Of a stretch of DNA of 64,000 nt, positions 42,682-52,418 are shown in pieces. The position numbers and the translations under genes are program-made. This DNA is from SZUA-254 sp031379665 (GTDB lineage Bacteria > Bacteroidota > Ignavibacteria > UBA10030 > SZUA-254): NCBI GenBank assembly GCA_031379665.1, contig JANNFI010000110.1:13215-77214 (forward strand). Reading direction: 5' to 3'. The notes under the pieces are model-generated. The model ran no database searches. It was given only the letters and a program-made list of their open reading frames with translations, and had not been told where the DNA came from. Every line of letters begins with the position of its first letter. Within the stretch, counting starts at the first letter, position 1.

Positions 42682-43239
42682 ATGTCCCTGCTTCCCATCT
42701 ATACATACGGCGCGCCCGTCCTCAGGAAGAAAGCGAAACCGGTGGACGCGGCGGGTGATGACGTCCTTCGACTGGCGCTCAACATGTTCGAGACCATGCA
42801 CAAGGCGCAGGGGATCGGCCTTGCCGCCACCCAGGTGGGGAGCATCCACCGTATCCTCGTCGTGGATCTGGCCGGGATGGATGGATATGAAGACCTGCGG
42901 CCGCTGACGGTGATCAATCCGGAGGTCCTCGATCAGAAGGGGCGCTGGACGATGGAAGAAGGTTGCCTCAGCATACCCGAGGTTCGCGACGACGTCGAGC
43001 GGAGCGAAACGATTGTCCTGCGATACAGGGATGCGAACTTCGACGAATACGAACTCACCGCCTCGGGCCTCCTCGCGAGGGTCCTCCTGCACGAAATAGA
43101 TCACCTCGACGGCGTCCTCTTCGTGGACCATCTCTCCACGGCCCGAAAGGAAGAGCACGCGGAACAACTCCGGAGGATCGAGAAGGGCGAGGTCGAGGTC
43201 GACTACCCGATCGTGACGGCCCAGAACGAGATGGTCTGA
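42682..43239 (+). CDS. def: Peptide deformylase
   Basis: The protein has 185 aa with all three motifs: GIGLAATQVG (44-53), EGCLS with zinc-binding Cys95 and HEIDH with His137 and His141 and catalytic Glu138. It removes the formyl group from new proteins. The ATG at 42682 is preferred; a TTG seven codons upstream falls on the -10 box. It is followed after 6 bp by fmt, the classical pairing that adds and removes the formyl group. Confidence 0.97.
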   Translation: MSLLPIYTYGAPVLRKKAKPVDAAGDDVLRLALNMFETMHKAQGIGLAATQVGSIHRILVVDLAGMDGYEDLRPLTVINPEVLDQKGRWTMEEGCLSIPEVRDDVERSETIVLRYRDANFDEYELTASGLLARVLLHEIDHLDGVLFVDHLSTARKEEHAEQLRRIEKGEVEVDYPIVTAQNEMV

Positions 43240-43245
43240 CCGCAG

Positions 43246-44169
43246 ATGAGGATCGTGTTCATGGGTACGACGGGGTTCGGTATCCCCCCGCTCCGGCTCC
43301 TCCTGGCGAAACAGTACGGCATCGAGGCGGTCGTGACCGTCCCCGATAAACCGGCGGGCCGCGGGAGGAAGCTAGGCCAATCCGCAGTCAAGACGTTCGC
43401 CGCCGAACAGGGACTGCCCGTCCTTCAGCCGTCGTCGCTGAAGGACCCGTGGTTCATCGATACGCTGAAGAAGCTCCGCCCGGAACTGTTCGTCGTCGTG
43501 GCGTTCAGGATCCTGCCCCCCGCGGTGTTCACCATTCCCTCGTTCGGGTCGATCAACCTCCACGCGTCGATGCTTCCGGCGTACCGCGGGGCCGCCCCGA
43601 TCAACTGGGCGATCATCCGGGGCGAGAAGGAGACGGGTGTGACGACGTTTTTCCTCGAGGAGGGGATCGATACCGGTAAGGTAATACTCCAGGAGAGGAC
43701 ACTGATCGGCGAGGAAGAGACTGCCGGAGAACTGCGCGACCGGCTCTCGGAGCTCGGCGCGGGCGTCGTCCTTGAGACCGTGAGGCTGATCGGGTCGAAA
43801 CAGGTGGAACCTAGAGCGCAGGACCCGGCGCTCGCAAGCGGAGCGCCGAAAATCTTCCACGGAGACTGCCGTATCGACTGGTCGATGGGAGTCCGCCGCG
43901 TGCACGATTTCATCAGGGGGCTCTCCCCCAAACCGGGGGCGTTCTTTCATCGGGGGGACACGCTTCTCAAGGTGTTCCGGTCGCGGGTCGCGCCGGGGAC
44001 CTCGTCGGCACCACCCGGGACGGTCGTCGGTACGGATGGGGAACTGGCGGTCTCGTGCGGAGATGGCTCCCTGTTCCTGACGGAAATCCAGCAGGAGGGG
44101 AAGAAGCCCCTCCCGGTCGGCGAATTCCTGAGGGGTTCGCGGATCAACAAGGCGGAAGTCTTCAACTGA
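43246..44169 (+). CDS. fmt: Methionyl-tRNA formyltransferase
   Basis: The protein has 307 aa. FMGTTGFGIPPLRLLL opens the Rossmann domain, HASMLPAYRGAAPINWAI is the formyl-folate site with the catalytic His and the SLLP-type loop, and GDTLLKVFRSRV lies in the C-terminal tRNA-binding domain. It formylates Met-tRNA(fMet) for initiation. Confidence 0.97.
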   Translation: MRIVFMGTTGFGIPPLRLLLAKQYGIEAVVTVPDKPAGRGRKLGQSAVKTFAAEQGLPVLQPSSLKDPWFIDTLKKLRPELFVVVAFRILPPAVFTIPSFGSINLHASMLPAYRGAAPINWAIIRGEKETGVTTFFLEEGIDTGKVILQERTLIGEEETAGELRDRLSELGAGVVLETVRLIGSKQVEPRAQDPALASGAPKIFHGDCRIDWSMGVRRVHDFIRGLSPKPGAFFHRGDTLLKVFRSRVAPGTSSAPPGTVVGTDGELAVSCGDGSLFLTEIQQEGKKPLPVGEFLRGSRINKAEVFN

Positions 44170-44187
44170 TATTCAACTGAACGGACG

Positions 44188-44748
44188 ATGAAGCAAATGT
44201 CTTTGGGAAAAGAGATCGCGACCGTCCTCGCGGTGGCGGTCGTATCGGGGTTTACCTATAACGCGTTTTCACCCGAAGGCGTACCGCTCGTCCGCGTGGC
44301 GCCGGTGAAAGTCGCGGTCGACGACGCCGAAATCTTCGGCGTCCCGGCGGACACGCTCTCCCGTGCCCCGCTCGCGGCGGCGGTGGCGGCGGAGACGTCG
44401 GGACAGGCGGTCTTCCGCGTTATTAGCCTCGATCAGATGAAGCGCGTGGTCGCCGAGCGGCGGGGGATGATCCTCGACGCGCGTACCCCGTCGGAATACG
44501 AAGAAGGACATATCTCCGGGGCTCAGAACCTCTACTCGATGGAACCCGACACGTGGGTCGAGCGGATTGCCGACCTCCCCCGCGACACCCTCCTGGTCAT
44601 CTACTGCAGCAACCCGCACTGTCCCTATGGCCGGGATCTCGCGGAGTTCCTCGGCGCCTTCGGCTTCAGCAACATGCTCCTCTACGACGACGGATGGGAC
44701 GGGTGGTCCGCGGCTGGCCTACCGGCTTCAGGTGGAGGGAAGGAATGA
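44188..44748 (+). CDS. Rhodanese-like domain protein, membrane-anchored
   Basis: The protein has 186 aa. A N-terminal helix (residues 8-30) anchors or exports it. The rhodanese domain spans about 80-180 with ILDARTPSEYEEGHISGAQNL and the active-site loop YCSNPHCPYGRDLAEFL containing two cysteines. It may carry sulfane sulfur or act as a periplasmic redox partner of the MauE-like protein, whose ATG overlaps its stop. Confidence 0.85.
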   Translation: MKQMSLGKEIATVLAVAVVSGFTYNAFSPEGVPLVRVAPVKVAVDDAEIFGVPADTLSRAPLAAAVAAETSGQAVFRVISLDQMKRVVAERRGMILDARTPSEYEEGHISGAQNLYSMEPDTWVERIADLPRDTLLVIYCSNPHCPYGRDLAEFLGAFGFSNMLLYDDGWDGWSAAGLPASGGGKE

Positions 44749-45233
44749 TGAAGGCGCCGGCATTTCTCTCGAACAGATACCTTCTGCTGGCCTCACGGGT
44801 GTCGCTCGGAATGGTCTTCATCGTCGCGGCGGTGCCGAAGATCGCGGCGCCAGAATCGTTCGCGGTGTCGATCGAAGCCTACGAATTGCTCCCGCTCTTC
44901 GTCGTGAACGCGGCGGCCATCGTCATCCCCTGGGTCGAACTCTCGTGCGGACTCTTCCTGGTCGCGGGGTGCTACGCGCGAGCTTCGTCGGCGCTCCTCG
45001 GCGCCCTCCTCGCCCTCTTCGTCGTGGCCATCTCTGCAGCCGTGCTCCGCGGCCTCAACATCAATTGCGGCTGCTTCGCCGGGGCGGACGCCACGCCCGT
45101 GGGATGGGGAAAGGTGCTCGAGGACATCGCCCTCCTCATCCCCGCCTGGCTCGTTTTCAGGAATGTCAATGGCCCGGCCGCCGCCGTCATCGAGTCCCCA
45201 ACGCCCACACCGCCGCCGGCCACCCGTGGCTGA
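44745..45233 (+). CDS. MauE/DoxX-family membrane protein
   Basis: The protein has 162 aa with four membrane segments. SRVSLGMVFIVAAVPKIAAPESF and INCGCFAG, with a vicinal cysteine pair, are typical of MauE/DoxX-type redox-associated membrane proteins. It probably passes electrons or thiols with the rhodanese partner. The start ATG follows GGAGGGAAGGA and overlaps the rhodanese stop. A Pro/Thr-rich tail ends the protein. Confidence 0.82.
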   Translation: MMKAPAFLSNRYLLLASRVSLGMVFIVAAVPKIAAPESFAVSIEAYELLPLFVVNAAAIVIPWVELSCGLFLVAGCYARASSALLGALLALFVVAISAAVLRGLNINCGCFAGADATPVGWGKVLEDIALLIPAWLVFRNVNGPAAAVIESPTPTPPPATRG

Positions 45234-45249
45234 TCACCCCCGGGATTCG

Positions 45250-45278
45250 TTGATTTATCACCTGATTTATTCTATATT
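45250..45278 (+). promoter_or_regulatory. Promoter of the CopD-like/parAB unit
   Basis: TTGATT (45250-45255), 17-nt spacer, TATATT (45273-45278), about 28 bp before a TTG start with GGAGGC as ribosome-binding site. It may drive the following five genes. Confidence 0.72.
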
Positions 45279-45305
45279 GCACCGTCCGTTCCGGAGGCGA
45301 CCGAC

Positions 45306-45758
45306 TTGGACTTCCTAGTTTGGGCGTGTCGCGTGATGCACGTGGCCGCAGCCACGGTGTGGATCGGCGGCCTGGTATTCCAGAACGCCGTGATGTTACC
45401 GGTCGTCCGCCACGAGGGGGAGGAGGCCTCGGAGATGTCCGTCGTCCTCGGGAGGAGGTTTGCCGGGTTCGCGTGGATGTGCGCCTGGTCGATGCTGGTC
45501 ACCGGCATCATCCTCATGCTCCTCGATCCCCGGTTCGTATGGCTCGAGTACCGGTCGTCGTGGTCGATGCTACTCGGTTTCAAACAGCTCACATTCGTGC
45601 TCCTGGTGTTCTACGCGTTCGGCATCGCCCGGCTCCTTGAGCGGCTGGGGACGGCCGACGCTGAAACCGGAGTTCTCATTCTCCACCGCCTCCGGCAGTT
45701 CCGGACGATGAGCGTCCTGCTCGGCCTCTGCGCGATGGTCCTGGCGGTCTCGATGTAA
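45306..45758 (+). CDS. CopD-like small membrane protein
   Basis: The protein has 150 aa and four membrane segments. The first helix carries MHVAAATVWIGGLVFQN, the His-containing pattern of CopD/DUF2269/DUF4149-type proteins. Copper handling or heme association is possible but unproven. The start is TTG with GGAGGC upstream. parA follows after 3 bp. Confidence 0.7.
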   Translation: MDFLVWACRVMHVAAATVWIGGLVFQNAVMLPVVRHEGEEASEMSVVLGRRFAGFAWMCAWSMLVTGIILMLLDPRFVWLEYRSSWSMLLGFKQLTFVLLVFYAFGIARLLERLGTADAETGVLILHRLRQFRTMSVLLGLCAMVLAVSM

Positions 45759-45761
45759 CCC

Positions 45762-46568
45762 ATGGGAAGAATCGTCGCCATAGCGAACCAGAAGGGAGGG
45801 GTCGGGAAGACCACGACGGCGATCAATCTCGCCGCCGGTGTCGCCGTGGCCGAATGCCCCACGCTCCTGATCGACATGGACCCCCAGGCGAACTCGACCA
45901 GCGGCCTGGGAGTCGACCCGCGGACGCTCGAAAAGAACATCTATGAGGTCCTCGTCAACGGTCTCGATCCAGCGGAGGCCGTGATCAGGACCGAGATGCC
46001 CTTTCTCTCCGTACTCCCCTCCACCATCAATCTCGTTGGCGCCGAAGTGGAGCTCGTTGACGTGCCCCGCAGGGAATTCGTGGTGTCCGGGATCGTCGAA
46101 AAGATCAGGAACAACTACGATTACATCTTCATCGACTGCCCGCCGTCGCTCGGCCTCCTGACGCTCAACGGGCTGGTTGCGGCTGATTCGGTCCTCATCC
46201 CCGTGCAGTGTGAATACTACGCGCTCGAAGGGCTCGGCCAGCTGCTGAACACCGTGAACATCGTCCAGAAAAACCTCAACGCACGCCTCGAGATCGAAGG
46301 GGTCCTGATGACGATGTTCGACGGCCGCCTCCGACTCTCGAACCAAATCGTCGAGGAAGTACGAAAGTTTTTCGGTGCCAAGGTTTACTCGACCATCATC
46401 AGCAGAAACGTCCGCCTGAGCGAGGCGCCGAGCTACGGGAAGCCGGTGTTGCTCTACGAAGCGGTGTCGAGCGGCGCGCGCAACTATATGGATCTGGCGA
46501 GGGAATTCCTCTCACGGCAAAAATCCGCGATACCTGCGACGGGAGTTGTCAATCATGTCGAAACCTAA
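45762..46568 (+). CDS. parA: Chromosome-partitioning ATPase ParA (Soj)
   Basis: The protein has 268 aa. The deviant Walker [13 protein letters not shown], Walker A' [16 protein letters not shown] and Walker [19 protein letters not shown] are complete. It binds DNA nonspecifically as an ATP dimer and moves ParB-parS complexes. It overlaps parB by 14 bp. Confidence 0.96.
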   Translation: MGRIVAIANQKGGVGKTTTAINLAAGVAVAECPTLLIDMDPQANSTSGLGVDPRTLEKNIYEVLVNGLDPAEAVIRTEMPFLSVLPSTINLVGAEVELVDVPRREFVVSGIVEKIRNNYDYIFIDCPPSLGLLTLNGLVAADSVLIPVQCEYYALEGLGQLLNTVNIVQKNLNARLEIEGVLMTMFDGRLRLSNQIVEEVRKFFGAKVYSTIISRNVRLSEAPSYGKPVLLYEAVSSGARNYMDLAREFLSRQKSAIPATGVVNHVET

Positions 46569-47496
46569 CCGCGGGCTCGGCAGGGGGCTCTCCGCGCTGA
46601 TCCGCCCCGCGGAGCCGGAGCCGGCGCAGGAGTTGCTCCGACCGACGACCGCCCCCGGCGAACGCGCCGCCGCGGCCGTCCCGACCGAGGGCGGCGGCAC
46701 CACCCGGCTCGAAATCTCCAGGATCCGTCCGAATCCCCTCCAGCCCCGCGCCGACTTCGACCCCCAGGCCCTGGACGAACTGAAGGAATCGATCCGACAG
46801 AAGGGCGTGATTCAGGCTGTGACGGTCCGGCTCGCCGAGGACGGAAAGTACGAACTGATCTCCGGCGAACGGCGCATCCGGGCCGCGACCGAGATAGGCC
46901 TGAAGACGATCCCCGCCTACGTCATCGAAGTCAATACGCGCGAGGAGATGCTCGAACTTGCCCTGATCGAGAACCTCCAGCGCGAACACCTCAATCCGAT
47001 CGAAATCGCGATCTCCTACCAGCGGCTGATGAACGACGTCGGGTTGACGCCGGAGGACGTCGGGAGGAAGGTGAGCAAGGACAGGACCACCGTCGTCAAT
47101 TTTCTTCGACTGCTGAGGCTCCCCGTGATCATTCAGGAGTCGCTGCGCAAGGGGGTCCTCACGATGGGCCACGCGAGAGCCCTCGCGGGACTTGCCGAGG
47201 AAACCATGCAGCTCCGGATCTTCGACCGGATCGTGAATAAGGACCTGAATGTCCGGCAGACCGAAAAGCTTGTGCGCGAGGCGGGAAAAGCCGCCCCAAA
47301 AACGAAACCAAAGCCTCCGGGCTCCCGGCCGTACGACTCCAATGTCACCGACCTCGCGGAACACCTCCAGCGCGTGCTCGGCACGCGGGTCCGCATCCAG
47401 CACCACGGGGAGGGAAGGGGGGAAATCCAGGTGGAGTTCTACTCCGACGACGACCTCGGTCGCCTCTTCGACCTCCTGAAATCGATCAGAACATGA
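46555..47496 (+). CDS. parB: Chromosome-partitioning protein ParB (Spo0J)
   Basis: The protein has 313 aa from the ATG at 46555, preceded by [16 protein letters not shown] is the ParA-stimulating N-terminus. The ParB/Sulfiredoxin fold has [16 protein letters not shown] and the CTP-binding [19 protein letters not shown] motif. [16 protein letters not shown] and the HTH ([18 protein letters not shown]) follow. A C-terminal dimerisation domain closes the protein. No parS palindrome was found in the window. Confidence 0.96.
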   Translation: MSKPNRGLGRGLSALIRPAEPEPAQELLRPTTAPGERAAAAVPTEGGGTTRLEISRIRPNPLQPRADFDPQALDELKESIRQKGVIQAVTVRLAEDGKYELISGERRIRAATEIGLKTIPAYVIEVNTREEMLELALIENLQREHLNPIEIAISYQRLMNDVGLTPEDVGRKVSKDRTTVVNFLRLLRLPVIIQESLRKGVLTMGHARALAGLAEETMQLRIFDRIVNKDLNVRQTEKLVREAGKAAPKTKPKPPGSRPYDSNVTDLAEHLQRVLGTRVRIQHHGEGRGEIQVEFYSDDDLGRLFDLLKSIRT

Positions 47497-47888
47497 TGAC
47501 AGACGCCATGCAAAAAATCATCCGCACCGACTCTGCCCCGAAGCCGATCGGGCCGTACAGTCAGGCCGTCGTCGCCTCGGGGAACCTGGTCTTCACCGCC
47601 GGGCAGATCGCCATCGACCCCGCGACCGGCAAGATCGACGGCGCCGACATCGCGGCGCAGACCCGCAGAGCCCTCGCGAACGTGGGGGAGATCCTGAAGG
47701 CGGCGGGCTCGTCGCCCGGGAAGGTGGTCAAGACCACCGTCTTCCTCAAGGACATGAACGAGTTTGCGGGGATGAACGCCGTGTACGCCGAGTTCTTTGG
47801 GACCCACGCCCCGGCGCGCTCGACGGTCGAGGTCGCGAGGCTCCCGATGGACGTAAGGGTGGAAATCGAGGTGATCGCCATTGTGTGA
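47493..47888 (+). CDS. RidA-family reactive-enamine/imine deaminase
   Basis: The protein has 131 aa. [31 protein letters not shown] and [16 protein letters not shown] are the family's conserved parts, including the Arg and Glu that bind the substrate. RidA hydrolyses 2-aminoacrylate-type intermediates. It overlaps the parB stop by 4 bp. Confidence 0.95.
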   Translation: MMTDAMQKIIRTDSAPKPIGPYSQAVVASGNLVFTAGQIAIDPATGKIDGADIAAQTRRALANVGEILKAAGSSPGKVVKTTVFLKDMNEFAGMNAVYAEFFGTHAPARSTVEVARLPMDVRVEIEVIAIV

Positions 47889-48543
47889 CCCGGGAGGGAT
47901 TCCCCGTGCGGCGATCCTCCTGACCCTCCTCTTTCTACCCCTCTCCGCGGCGCGGCCGCAGGGTCCACAGGCTCACATCGCCCCGGTCGCCACCGGGTCC
48001 GTACAGCCCCCCACGCACCGTACGCCTTCTGAGGGCTCCGTCGACCCGGCGGTTCCCGTATTCATTTCCTCCTCCGCCGCCGATTTTTTCCATCCCGGAT
48101 TCCAGACTACCGACACCCTCACACCTGATTCCGCCTGGAAGCCCCGGAGCCCGAAATCCTCCTGGACGGCGATCGGACTCTCAGCGGCGCTCCCGGGAGC
48201 GGGGCAGGTATATACCGGGAATTACTGGAAGGTTCCGGTGATCTGGGGCCTCGGCGGCTACTGGATCTACGAGTGGACTTCGAACAACAAACTCTACAAA
48301 CAATACCGTGACGAGTACAACCAGAGTCTGGTGGACTCGCCCCCCAACGGTGACAACCAACTCCTCACGCTCCGTGAAGCGTACAAGGACCAGCGGGACA
48401 GCTTTGCCTGGTACCTGGGCCTCCTCTATTTTCTGAACGTCGTCGACGCCTATGTCGGGGCCGAGCTCTACGACTTCGATGTCGGCCCGGACCTGGGTGC
48501 AGGCGGGAGCGGCGTGCAGGTCAACCTCAGGATTCACCTCTAA
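47881..48543 (+). CDS. DUF5683 membrane/exported protein
   Basis: The protein has 220 aa from a TTG overlapping ridA by 8 bp; the N-terminus is a signal or anchor ([16 protein letters not shown]). The DUF5683 part spans about 95-215: [27 protein letters not shown], then a second hydrophobic hairpin and [14 protein letters not shown]. Function unknown; the family is common in Bacteroidota and often near parB. Confidence 0.82.
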   Translation: MCDPGGIPRAAILLTLLFLPLSAARPQGPQAHIAPVATGSVQPPTHRTPSEGSVDPAVPVFISSSAADFFHPGFQTTDTLTPDSAWKPRSPKSSWTAIGLSAALPGAGQVYTGNYWKVPVIWGLGGYWIYEWTSNNKLYKQYRDEYNQSLVDSPPNGDNQLLTLREAYKDQRDSFAWYLGLLYFLNVVDAYVGAELYDFDVGPDLGAGGSGVQVNLRIHL

Positions 48544-48578
48544 TGATGGGGGGGGAGGAACCACGGAGGGCGTCGTCA

Positions 48579-48597
48579 AACGGCCGGGTGGCCCGTT
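48579..48597. terminator. Short hairpin between convergent DUF5683 and ettA genes
   Basis: AACGGCC and GGCCCGTT pair around GGGT, with one bulged C. No T-run follows, so a terminator role is only likely from position. Confidence 0.35.
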
Positions 48598-50266
48598 ATC
48601 TGACCAGTTTTTTGTACCGCATCCGGTGCGGATTGTCTGCGGCCGATCCGAGCAGTTTGTGGCGCCGCTCCTCGTACTCCGAGAAGTTCCCCTCGAACCA
48701 GGAAACCTGTCCTTCGTCCTCGAACGCGAGGATGTGCGTCGCGATCCTGTCGAGGAACCAGCGGTCGTGGGAGATCACCACGGCGCATCCCGCGAAACTC
48801 ACGAGGGCCTCTTCGAGCGCCCTGAGCGTGTTGACGTCCAGGTCGTTGGTCGGTTCGTCGAGCAGCAGGACGTTGGCGCCTTCCTTCAGGACCTTGGCGA
48901 GATGGACGCGGTTGCGCTCCCCGCCGGAGAGCGACCCGACCCTTTTCTGCTGATCGGTCCCGCTGAAATTGAACCTCGCAACGTACGCCCTCGAGTTCAC
49001 CTCCCGTTTTCCCATCATCAGCACATCCTCGCCGCCGCTGATCTCCTGCCAGATCGACTTGTCGGGGTCGAGGGGCCTCGACTGGTCGATGTAGGCGAAC
49101 TTCACGGTGTCGCCGACGACGATTTTTCCGACGTCGGGCGTTTCGGAACCGGTGATCATCCGGAAGAGGGTGGTTTTTCCCGCGCCGTTCGGCCCGATGA
49201 TGCCGATGATCCCGCCCGCGGGGAGGTCGAAGCTCAGGTTTTCGTAGAGCACGAGGTCGCCGTACCCCTTCGTCACCCCCTCGGCCCTGATGACGGTGTC
49301 GCCGAGGCGCGGCCCCGGCGGAATGTAGATCTCGACCTCGTCCTCCCTCTGCTCGGTCGCCGACTCCACCATCTTTTCGTAGGCCGAGATGCGCGCCTTG
49401 CTCTTGGCGTGGCGCCCTTTCGGGTTCGTTCGCACCCACTCCAATTCCCGCTGCATCGAGCGTTGCCGTTTCGACTCCTGCTTCTCCTCGATCGCGAGCC
49501 TCCCCGCTTTCTGCTCGAGCCACGATGAGTAGTTCCCCTTGAAGGGGATGCCCTCGCCACGATCGAGCTCGAGGATCCAGCCCGCCACATTGTCGAGGAA
49601 GTACCGATCGTGGGTCACCGCGATCACCGTCCCCTTGTACCGGGAGAGGTGATCCTCGAGCCACATCACCGACTCGGCGTCGAGGTGGTTCGTCGGTTCG
49701 TCGAGCAGGAGCACGTCCGGTTCTTTCAGCAGCAGCCGGCAAAGCGCCACCCGCCTCCGTTCGCCGCCGGAGATCACCGACACCGGCGTGTCGGGGAGGG
49801 GACAGCGCAGCGCGTCCATCGCCTGCTCGAGCCGGCTCCCGATGTCCCACGCGCCGAGGTGATCGATCTTTTCCTGGAGCGCAGCCTGTTTCTTGAGGAG
49901 CTCGTCGAAATCGGCGTCGGGTTCGGAAAATTTCGCGCTCACCAATTCGTATTCCTTCAGGAGGGAGACCGTCTCCGCCGCGCCCTCCTCGACGATCTCG
50001 CGGACGGTCTTGGAGGCGTCGAGCGCCGGTTCCTGGGAGAGGTACCCGAATGTGATCCCCTTCTGGGAGCTGATCGTCCCGAGGAAGTCGGTGTCGATGC
50101 CGGCAATGATTTTCAGGAGGGTGCTCTTCCCGGCCCCGTTAAGGCCAAGCACGCCGATCTTCGCCCCATAGAAAAACGAGAGATAGATGTCCTTGAGGAC
50201 CTGCCTGTTCGGTGGGACGACCTTTCCGATCCCCACCATGGAAAAAATGATCTTTTCGTCGGCCAC
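48596..50266 (-). CDS. ettA: Energy-dependent translational throttle protein EttA (ABC-F)
   Basis: The protein has 556 aa with two ABC modules: Walker A GLNGAGKST and GPNGAGKTT, signatures SGGERRR and SGGERNR, Walker B LLLDEPTNHLD and LLLDEPTNDLD. The linker is basic (KQESKRQRSMQRELEWVR ... GRHAKSKARI). It ends RMRYKKLVR, the conserved C-terminus of EttA. It gates ribosome entry into elongation according to ATP/ADP ratio. Four bases separate it from the upstream DUF2911 gene. Confidence 0.96.
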   Translation of the reverse strand: MADEKIIFSMVGIGKVVPPNRQVLKDIYLSFFYGAKIGVLGLNGAGKSTLLKIIAGIDTDFLGTISSQKGITFGYLSQEPALDASKTVREIVEEGAAETVSLLKEYELVSAKFSEPDADFDELLKKQAALQEKIDHLGAWDIGSRLEQAMDALRCPLPDTPVSVISGGERRRVALCRLLLKEPDVLLLDEPTNHLDAESVMWLEDHLSRYKGTVIAVTHDRYFLDNVAGWILELDRGEGIPFKGNYSSWLEQKAGRLAIEEKQESKRQRSMQRELEWVRTNPKGRHAKSKARISAYEKMVESATEQREDEVEIYIPPGPRLGDTVIRAEGVTKGYGDLVLYENLSFDLPAGGIIGIIGPNGAGKTTLFRMITGSETPDVGKIVVGDTVKFAYIDQSRPLDPDKSIWQEISGGEDVLMMGKREVNSRAYVARFNFSGTDQQKRVGSLSGGERNRVHLAKVLKEGANVLLLDEPTNDLDVNTLRALEEALVSFAGCAVVISHDRWFLDRIATHILAFEDEGQVSWFEGNFSEYEERRHKLLGSAADNPHRMRYKKLVR

Positions 50267-50270
50267 GAGG

Positions 50271-51359
50271 TTATTTCCGTTCGTTGATGGTTTTGATCAG
50301 GTCGGCGATCTCTTTCTTCTCAGCGTCGCCGGGAGCTTTTTCCGCGGCCGCGTTCAGGTGGTCCAGTGCCTTCGCGTGGTCCCCGGCGGCGTCGAACGAT
50401 TCACCGAGTTCGCGCGAGACAGTCCACGACCCGCCGTTCTTCGCAGCAAATCTCTCGAGCATCTCCACCGCGCGTCCGGGCCGGTTATCCCGTCGGAGCG
50501 TCAGGGCGTACGACGCCGCATCGGATTCCTTCCCGGCGGCGACGGCCTGGTCGAGCGCGGTCGCGGCGCCGGCCACATCACCGGTGAGCGCCAGGATGTC
50601 TGATTTGATGCAGAGGCTCTGGAGGGTGCTCTTCACTGCGATCGAGCGGTCGATCCAGATGAGCGCCTCGTCGAGATGGACGTTCTGCGCGACGGCGTAC
50701 CCGGCCGCCTGCCGGAGCATCTGCCACCGGCCGGTGTCGGCGCCGGCGGAGAATTCCTTCCGGGCATTGTTGAGGACGATGTCGACCGTCGGGACCCCGA
50801 TGCGCACCGGGACGGCAAGCTTCTCCCAGCGGAGTTCGAGCGTCGCGCCGGTGTCAGAGATCCCGCTGAACGAGAACAGCATCCACTCGGTCATTTCCGA
50901 AGGGCGCGGGGTCACCTCCACCTTCAGGACGTCCTTGCTGGAATCGTAGTCCGTACCCCACGTCTCGGTGTTGCTGCTGAAGATGACCGTCCAGGAGGCC
51001 GCTCGGGGGATGGTGAACAGGCCGTACGTCCCGGCGGCGAGCGGCTTGCCTTCGATGCTGACTCCGTCGGTGAAGGAAATCGTCGAGACCTCGTTGGCGC
51101 CGGTCCTCCACGGCTGGTCGTAGGGCACCAGCGCCCCCCAGATCTGCCGGCCCTTGACGCCGGGCCTGTGATATTTGACGACGATCTCGGAGACCCCGAC
51201 CTTTTGGGCGACCGAGGCGCCCGGGCTCGTCCTGGGACGCTCGAGCGATGGCTGTGCCGAAATGAGGCCGGTCGCGAGGAGCGCGAGGAGGCCCGTGAGC
51301 AGGCTGCGCATGCTACGATTGCAGCGATTGATGCGATTGCAGTGATTGATGAATCTCAT
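50271..51359 (-). CDS. DUF2911 exported protein
   Basis: The protein has 362 aa. The DUF2911 domain (about 35-190) includes SPGASVAQKVGVSEIVVKYHRPGVKGRQIWG and LVPYDQPWRTGANE, then TPR-like helices to the end. The start at 51359 has AAAGG upstream; the resulting signal peptide has a long Asn/Cys/Arg n-region (MRFINHCNRINRCNRS) encoded by 9-bp repeats before MRSLLTGLLALL. The inner Met (51311) is an alternative. Function unknown. Confidence 0.8.
   Translation of the reverse strand: MRFINHCNRINRCNRSMRSLLTGLLALLATGLISAQPSLERPRTSPGASVAQKVGVSEIVVKYHRPGVKGRQIWGALVPYDQPWRTGANEVSTISFTDGVSIEGKPLAAGTYGLFTIPRAASWTVIFSSNTETWGTDYDSSKDVLKVEVTPRPSEMTEWMLFSFSGISDTGATLELRWEKLAVPVRIGVPTVDIVLNNARKEFSAGADTGRWQMLRQAAGYAVAQNVHLDEALIWIDRSIAVKSTLQSLCIKSDILALTGDVAGAATALDQAVAAGKESDAASYALTLRRDNRPGRAVEMLERFAAKNGGSWTVSRELGESFDAAGDHAKALDHLNAAAEKAPGDAEKKEIADLIKTINERK
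51315..51350. repeat. 9-bp minisatellite, four units, in the DUF2911 signal-peptide coding region
   Basis: Plus-strand units ACGATTGCA, GCGATTGAT, GCGATTGCA and GTGATTGAT; also readable as two 18-bp copies. In frame, it lengthens the n-region of the signal peptide. Confidence 0.85.
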
Positions 51360-51389
51360 GGTGTGGTGCCTTTCTCTGAGTGTATGATC

Positions 51390-51409
51390 GGCGGGCCGCC
51401 TGGCCCGCC
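51390..51409. other. Perfect inverted repeat after the DUF1684 gene
   Basis: GGCGGGCC and GGCCCGCC around GCCT, an 8-bp perfect stem. It sits between the DUF1684 stop and DUF2911 start. No T-run follows on the minus strand; it may stabilise or attenuate the transcript. Confidence 0.5.
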
Positions 51410-51413
51410 CGGA

Positions 51414-52376
51414 TTAATGAACCCCGTCGTGATACATTTTTTCGCCCGCTTCGATCCGCCCGGTAATGACGTTCTGCCTGGGAGTGAGGGGGCAGGTCGC
51501 GAACACCGTAAAGACGCAGGGCCAGTTGTATGCCCTGTTGAAATCCAGGACGACATCGTTGTTGCTGTCGGGCAGGGCGGTGTAGAGCTGGCGCCCGACG
51601 GAATACGTTTCCTTCCCGCTCGTCCCATCGGCGAACATGATGAAGAGCTTGTCCTCGGAGCCCTTCTCGATCACCGCGTCGAGCCTGTACTCGACGCCCT
51701 CGAACGAGAACCCGATGGCGCCCGGGCAGAGGTCTTTTTGGATCGTCCCCGCCTGGGTCGGAAGTTCCAGGATCTTCGGGATGTCGTACGGATGGAATTT
51801 CGCGTTGAACCGGTATTTCGGGTCGACGGGAAAGAAATCGAGTCCTTTAAAGTTCAGGAGTGCGGGGTTCCTGCTGTCCTTGATCCGGACTCCCAGTTCT
51901 CCGCCGCGATCGATGACGTATAATAGAAGCGTCCCGTGCCGGAGTTCGGTCGGCGACGGGGCAGCATCGGATTCCAGGCGGATTTCCCGCACAAGCTCGC
52001 CGCCATTCGTTACATCAACCCCGTTCGCCGCGCGAAAGACCATCGAATCGCCCTTGAGGAAAATCGATCCGAGGTACGCGGGGGCCGTGCCGGGAGGGGT
52101 CACAACGGAATTCGCGGAATCGCTCCCGACCCGGTTTTCCCCCTGCTTGAGCCACCCCAGGCCGGCCAGCGTCAGCCATCCCCTGTCGGTGGTGAGTTTT
52201 TTTTCGAGGTTCTCCTGCCACTCGCGTATATCCTTCGCGTGGAGGGCGGGGTCGATCGACGGCTGTTGCGGCGCACAACCGGCCGCGCCGATCGCCAGGG
52301 CCAGAGCCAGAAGGGCCGCGGCCCTGAGAACAGTCCCGGGGCGGGATTGCGTGAGTGGTAATCCAGGTATTATCAT
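51414..52376 (-). CDS. DUF1684 lipoprotein
   Basis: The protein has 320 aa with lipobox IGAAGC (Cys34). DUF1684 motifs are RGWLTLAGLGWLKQGENRVGSD at the start and VVLDFNRAYNWPCVFTVFATCPLTP near the end, then IEAGEK. The function is unknown; it should lie on a membrane surface in the periplasm. It follows the DUF971 gene by 42 bp. Confidence 0.88.
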   Translation of the reverse strand: MIIPGLPLTQSRPGTVLRAAALLALALAIGAAGCAPQQPSIDPALHAKDIREWQENLEKKLTTDRGWLTLAGLGWLKQGENRVGSDSANSVVTPPGTAPAYLGSIFLKGDSMVFRAANGVDVTNGGELVREIRLESDAAPSPTELRHGTLLLYVIDRGGELGVRIKDSRNPALLNFKGLDFFPVDPKYRFNAKFHPYDIPKILELPTQAGTIQKDLCPGAIGFSFEGVEYRLDAVIEKGSEDKLFIMFADGTSGKETYSVGRQLYTALPDSNNDVVLDFNRAYNWPCVFTVFATCPLTPRQNVITGRIEAGEKMYHDGVH

Positions 52377-52418
52377 CGTCTCACCTGTGAATGGATGGTC
52401 GCGGCCCGCCGGAACGTC

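Noticed and set aside
45762..47496. parS-like palindrome near parA-parB
   Set aside because: I looked for TGTTNCACGTGAAACA-type sites; the CACGTG-containing positions found do not extend to a parS match.
51390..51409. Inverted repeat as a rho-independent terminator
   Set aside because: The stem is perfect but no T-run follows on either strand, so it is listed only as an inverted repeat.
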